Shown here in pieces: positions 61,381 through 64,000 of a stretch of 64,000 bases of DNA. The notes under the pieces are model-generated. The model was not told the origin of the DNA and did no database searches. It saw nothing but the letters and a program-made list of their open reading frames with translations. Position 1 is the stretch's first letter; every line of letters starts with the position of its first letter. This stretch comes from Ruminococcus sp. (lineage in GTDB: Bacteria; Bacillota; Clostridia; Oscillospirales; Ruminococcaceae): assembly GCF_019423705.1 (NCBI RefSeq), contig NZ_JAHZAX010000007.1, positions 1 through 64,000 of the forward strand. Reading direction: 5' to 3'. The position numbers were made by a program, and so were the translations under genes.

Positions 61381-61536
61381 GACTGTTGAAAAACACCAAA
61401 ATAACGGGCGAACGCTGTTCGCCCCTACATATAAACAGCGTATTTACGCCAATTGTAGGGGAAAATTGTTGTTCGACAAGGCTTACAACAATTTGCGTCC
61501 TCGACGTCCCACTTTTGTCGGACTTTTTCAACAAGC
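61381..61536. repeat. MITE-like repeat, family 1, copy C
   Basis: Left end GACTGTTGAAAAAC (61381), right end GACTTTTTCAACAAGC (61521-61536). Inside are GGGCGAAC...GTTCGCCC (61406-61424), CCCCTACATATAAACAGCG, the AATTGTTGTTCGACAAGG hairpin and TCCTCGACGTCCCAC. It is the best preserved copy of the family. Confidence 0.8.
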
Positions 61537-61539
61537 TGC

Positions 61540-61559
61540 AAGTTTACCTAAGTAAACTT
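61540..61559 (+). promoter_or_regulatory. Second palindromic operator before the cation efflux gene
   Basis: AAGTTTACCTAAGTAAACTT, differing at two or three central bases from the palindrome at 61358. It begins 3 bases after the end of the repeat element and 18 bases before the start codon. Confidence 0.65.
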
Positions 61560-61577
61560 TATGCGAAGGAGATATCT

Positions 61578-62744
61578 ATGACAAAACTTCTTATCAAACT
61601 ATTTATAAAGGACAGCGACAATGTGGGCGACAGCAGTGTGCGTCAGAAATATGGCTACCTTGGCTCTTGCACGGGCATTGCGCTCAATATACTGCTTTTT
61701 GTGGGAAAACTCATCGCAGGGCTTATTTCGGGTGCGATATCCGTTATGGCGGACGCTTTCAACAACCTTTCGGACGCCGGCTCATCGGTTATGTCGCTGG
61801 TGGGATTTAAAATGGCGGCAAAGGCGGCTGACGAGGATCACCCTTTCGGACATGGACGAATGGAATACATATCGGGACTTGTGATATCTTTTATCGTAAT
61901 GCTTATGGGCGTGGAACTTGGAAAATCTTCGGTATCGAAAATTTTCGCCGGGGAAAAGCTGGCGTTCTCTAAGCTCACTTTGGGGATACTCATATGCTCT
62001 GTGGCGGTGAAGCTTTGGATGGGCTGGTTTTACAAGAGCCTTGGAAATAAGATCAATTCGACGGCGCTTCGTGCTTCGGCGGCTGACAGCCTTTCCGACT
62101 GTGCGGCGACGGGAGCGGTAATAATCGCAATGCTCATCTCATCGCTGACTGGTGTGAATATTGACGGATATGTAGGTGTGCTGGTGGCTGTGTTCATATT
62201 CTGGTCGGGATTCAACACCTGTCGTGACAGCGTATCGCCTTTGCTGGGTTCAAAGCCTGACAAGGAGTTTGTGCAGGAGATAATCGACACGGCGATGAGC
62301 TATCCGAACATAATCGGCATACACGATCTGCTTGTACACGATTATGGTGTTGGCAATTCTGTGATATCATTTCACGCAGAAGTGCCATGCGAAATGAATT
62401 TTATGGCGGCGCACGAGCTTATCGACTCTGTTGAGGAAGATATGAAAAAGAAATACAAGTGTGCGGTGTCGATACATATGGATCCTGTTGCGGACAATGA
62501 CGAGGAGACCAACGCTGCAAAGCAGGTAGCAATTGAAGTGGCAAAGTCCATTGACGAGCGTTTGAGCATACACGATTTCAGAATGACGAAGGGTGAAAAC
62601 AGGGCGAATCTCATTTTTGACCTTGTTATCCCATTTGATTTTTGTTTATCGGACGATGAAGTCATTGACAAGGTATCACGCCGCTTATCAGAATTTGACA
62701 GCAGATACAACGCTGTAATTAATGTTGATAAAGGTTCTTTTTAG
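61578..62744 (+). CDS. Cation diffusion facilitator family transporter
   Basis: Membrane exporter of divalent metals (Zn, Mn, Fe, Co or similar) by proton exchange. The 388-residue protein has six helices, with the metal site residues in SVMADAFNNLSDAGSS (helix 2) and ASAADSLSDCAATGAV (helix 5), the conserved DEDHPFGHGRMEYI loop, and a cytoplasmic C-terminal domain with HDLLVHDYG. A further C-terminal extension of about 80 residues (after about 300) exceeds the minimal family. ATG 61578 has AAGGAG 8 bases upstream; the longer frame to 61377 runs through the repeat and operators and is not real. The palindromic operators suggest metal-dependent control. Confidence 0.93.
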   Translation: MTKLLIKLFIKDSDNVGDSSVRQKYGYLGSCTGIALNILLFVGKLIAGLISGAISVMADAFNNLSDAGSSVMSLVGFKMAAKAADEDHPFGHGRMEYISGLVISFIVMLMGVELGKSSVSKIFAGEKLAFSKLTLGILICSVAVKLWMGWFYKSLGNKINSTALRASAADSLSDCAATGAVIIAMLISSLTGVNIDGYVGVLVAVFIFWSGFNTCRDSVSPLLGSKPDKEFVQEIIDTAMSYPNIIGIHDLLVHDYGVGNSVISFHAEVPCEMNFMAAHELIDSVEEDMKKKYKCAVSIHMDPVADNDEETNAAKQVAIEVAKSIDERLSIHDFRMTKGENRANLIFDLVIPFDFCLSDDEVIDKVSRRLSEFDSRYNAVINVDKGSF

Positions 62745-62850
62745 TTCGCATAGGGCTGGACTGTGGGTCGGGTACGACTCAGCCCGAGGAATGAAGGTAT
62801 CGCCGTTGGCGATGATTTTTTTGTTGCGAACTCCGTTCGCTTAGACCTCT
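62745..62850. repeat. Dispersed repeat, family 3, copy C, preceded by a shared 19-mer
   Basis: TTCGCATAGGGCTGGACTG (62745-62763) is the reverse complement of 42138-42156. GAGGAATGAAGGTATCGCC (from 62786), GTT, GGCGATGATTTTTTT and TTGCGAACTCCGTTCGC follow. Here the repeat lies just after the cation efflux gene and can terminate it, but it does not supply its stop codon. Confidence 0.75.
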
Positions 62851-62865
62851 CTGTTGCCCACTGCA

Positions 62866-62902
62866 TAAAAAAAGAGCGAAACTTTTTAAGCTTCGCTCTT
62901 TG
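62866..62902 (-). terminator. Terminator of the GH5 gene
   Basis: On the - strand: AAAGAGCGAA (62901-62892), loop, TTCGCTCTTT (62880-62871), then a T run to 62866. It starts 5 bases after the stop codon. Confidence 0.85.
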
Positions 62903-62906
62903 CTTT

Positions 62907-64000
62907 TTATAAGCCCTTGGCTTTCTTTAGTGTGATACCATTATCACCTAGCGGTATGGCGTGGTCAAGCCCAACGAATTTGCCGTTTTCCTGCCATAGA
63001 ACTTCCTTGACGAACTTGTATTTTTCTTCGTCCCAGGTGACAAAATCGTCTAGGACAAGTCCGCCTGTATCGCCCGAATTGGCGTTGAAGCACCAGAATG
63101 TGTGGTTGACGTGGTTGTCCTTTATAAGCTTGCGCATATAGGTCATCCAAGTGAGGTTCGGTTCGGTCATAAAGCCGCCCCATTCGCCGATGAGAAGCGG
63201 TGCGATGTTCTGATCTTGAATATAGAACCAGTTGTCCTTCCAGCAGTCTTTCATAAGGCTTTGGTAGGTGTAATTTCCTTGGAACCAAGGCTGTTCATAT
63301 ACTGTCGGGCCGTAATCGTGTGGCGAATATACCAGCTTATCCTGATATTTGCCAAGGTCGATAGGATGATCCTTCACGCCACGGAGATTTCCGCCCCACC
63401 AGTTGAAGTAATAGTCATCGCTGTTCTGCGACGAATAATCGCCATTTTTCTTGATATTCTTCGGGTAAATTTCCGTGCCCTCTACCATTATAAGGACGTT
63501 CGGGTTCTTGGCAAGGACTTTCTTTGCGGCGGTCTCGGCAACGTATTTCCAGTTGTTTGCGCTCTTTGAATCGTTCCATATCGCTGCGCTCGAGCCTTCA
63601 TTTGGCTTGCCGTGAGGTTCGTTTTTAAGGTCGTATGCGATGATAGTGTCGTTATCTTTGTATCTTTCTGCCATCCATTCAAGTGCGCTGTAATAATCAT
63701 TGACTGTTACCTTGTCGGTATACCAAAGATTTACTGTATGGCCGCTGGCATTCGTCTCGGCGGAATGGATATCGGGCATAACTTTCAAGCCGTTTTCCTC
63801 TGCAAGTTTGAGGAAGTAATCGAAGATCTCCAGGTTGTTCATTGCGTTGAGCTCTTCATTATAGGCGTTGTTATAATTTGCCTGCGGATATTCGCCGTCA
63901 GCCCATTGATTTATAAGCTCTGCCGACATAGGCACTCTTATGAGATTGAAGCCGTGGTCTGCGATAGCTTCAACAGAGGGCTTGAGTTCGCTGTTCCAAA
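62907..64000 (-). CDS. Glycoside hydrolase family 5 enzyme, N-terminus beyond the window
   Basis: The - strand frame is open from the stop at 62907 to the right edge, giving at least 364 residues. The part past the internal Met at 63935 reads KPSVEAIADHGFNLIRVPMS, a typical GH5 strand, so that Met is not the start. The acid/base Glu is in YDLKNEPHG, and the nucleophile Glu in LLIGEWGGF. HDYGP and the WWGG segment fit the catalytic site of cellulase-like GH5 enzymes. The likely role is hydrolysis of cellulose or another beta-glucan or mannan. A signal peptide, binding module or dockerin would be in the missing part; the C-terminus has none. Confidence 0.93.
   Translation of the reverse strand, partial: WNSELKPSVEAIADHGFNLIRVPMSAELINQWADGEYPQANYNNAYNEELNAMNNLEIFDYFLKLAEENGLKVMPDIHSAETNASGHTVNLWYTDKVTVNDYYSALEWMAERYKDNDTIIAYDLKNEPHGKPNEGSSAAIWNDSKSANNWKYVAETAAKKVLAKNPNVLIMVEGTEIYPKNIKKNGDYSSQNSDDYYFNWWGGNLRGVKDHPIDLGKYQDKLVYSPHDYGPTVYEQPWFQGNYTYQSLMKDCWKDNWFYIQDQNIAPLLIGEWGGFMTEPNLTWMTYMRKLIKDNHVNHTFWCFNANSGDTGGLVLDDFVTWDEEKYKFVKEVLWQENGKFVGLDHAIPLGDNGITLKKAKGL

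Noticed and set aside
61377..61577. N-terminal extension of the cation efflux frame
   Set aside because: It translates operator and MITE sequence; ATG 61578 has AAGGAG and fits the family.

Overview
The window looks like chromosomal DNA of a low-to-mid GC Gram-positive anaerobe, most likely a Ruminococcus-type member of the Oscillospiraceae (Clostridia). Reasons: strong GGAGG-type ribosome sites with frequent TTG/GTG starts, a Firmicutes-style division and cell wall cluster, an RqcH-type protein, Thr/Ser/Asp-rich surface linkers, NPxTG-like wall anchors and a family 5 glycoside hydrolase. Genus is inference. Nearly all genes lie on the + strand; only the tRNA-Pro at the left edge and the glycoside hydrolase at the right edge are on the - strand.

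Layout. 1-1.6 kb: partial tRNA-Pro and a zinc-ribbon membrane protein. 1.7-11 kb: phosphate regulon (pstSCAB-phoU, a Na/Pi cotransporter with PhoU-like tail, PhoP/PhoR-type two-component system); its PstS is circularly permuted. 11.2-12 kb: DUF4261 protein. 12.2-19.9 kb: an operon with an MBOAT acyltransferase, a DHHW protein, a small membrane protein, an ATC-hydrolase-like protein, a LOG protein, an FkbH-like enzyme and an acyl carrier protein. In outline this resembles the Dlt system with FkbH in place of DltA, so it may decorate a surface polymer with a C3 acyl group. 20-22.4 kb: a wall-anchored surface protein, an unknown protein and pyrophosphatase.

22.7-39 kb: the dcw cluster (mraZ, rsmH, ftsL, PASTA-PBP, murE, murF, a divergent mraY, ftsW, murG, an unknown membrane protein, murA, ftsQ, ftsZ), with phased MraZ-box repeats in front of mraZ. 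murB, murC, murD and ftsA are not present. 39-46.3 kb: DivIVA-like protein, orphan fumarase beta subunit, sigma factor, tRNA-like remnant, small zinc-ribbon and DUF1858 proteins, TrmK, a membrane protein, Nif3-like protein and RqcH.

46.4-61.1 kb: the most striking part. A cobalamin riboswitch precedes a run of surface proteins (beta-propeller wall protein, two DUF4430 proteins of the transcobalamin C-terminal type, a prenyltransferase-like alpha/alpha repeat protein), a MoxR-DUF58-transglutaminase trio whose transglutaminase has lost its catalytic Cys and Asp, and a complete ECF importer (T, fused A-A', S). I read this as a surface vitamin B12 capture and import system whose two binding-domain types resemble split halves of animal intrinsic factor/transcobalamin. 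61.1-64 kb: repeats, a cation diffusion facilitator behind paired palindromic operators, and a GH5 enzyme running off the right edge.

Several dispersed repeat families recur. One provides the same last codons, stop and terminator hairpin to two unrelated genes.
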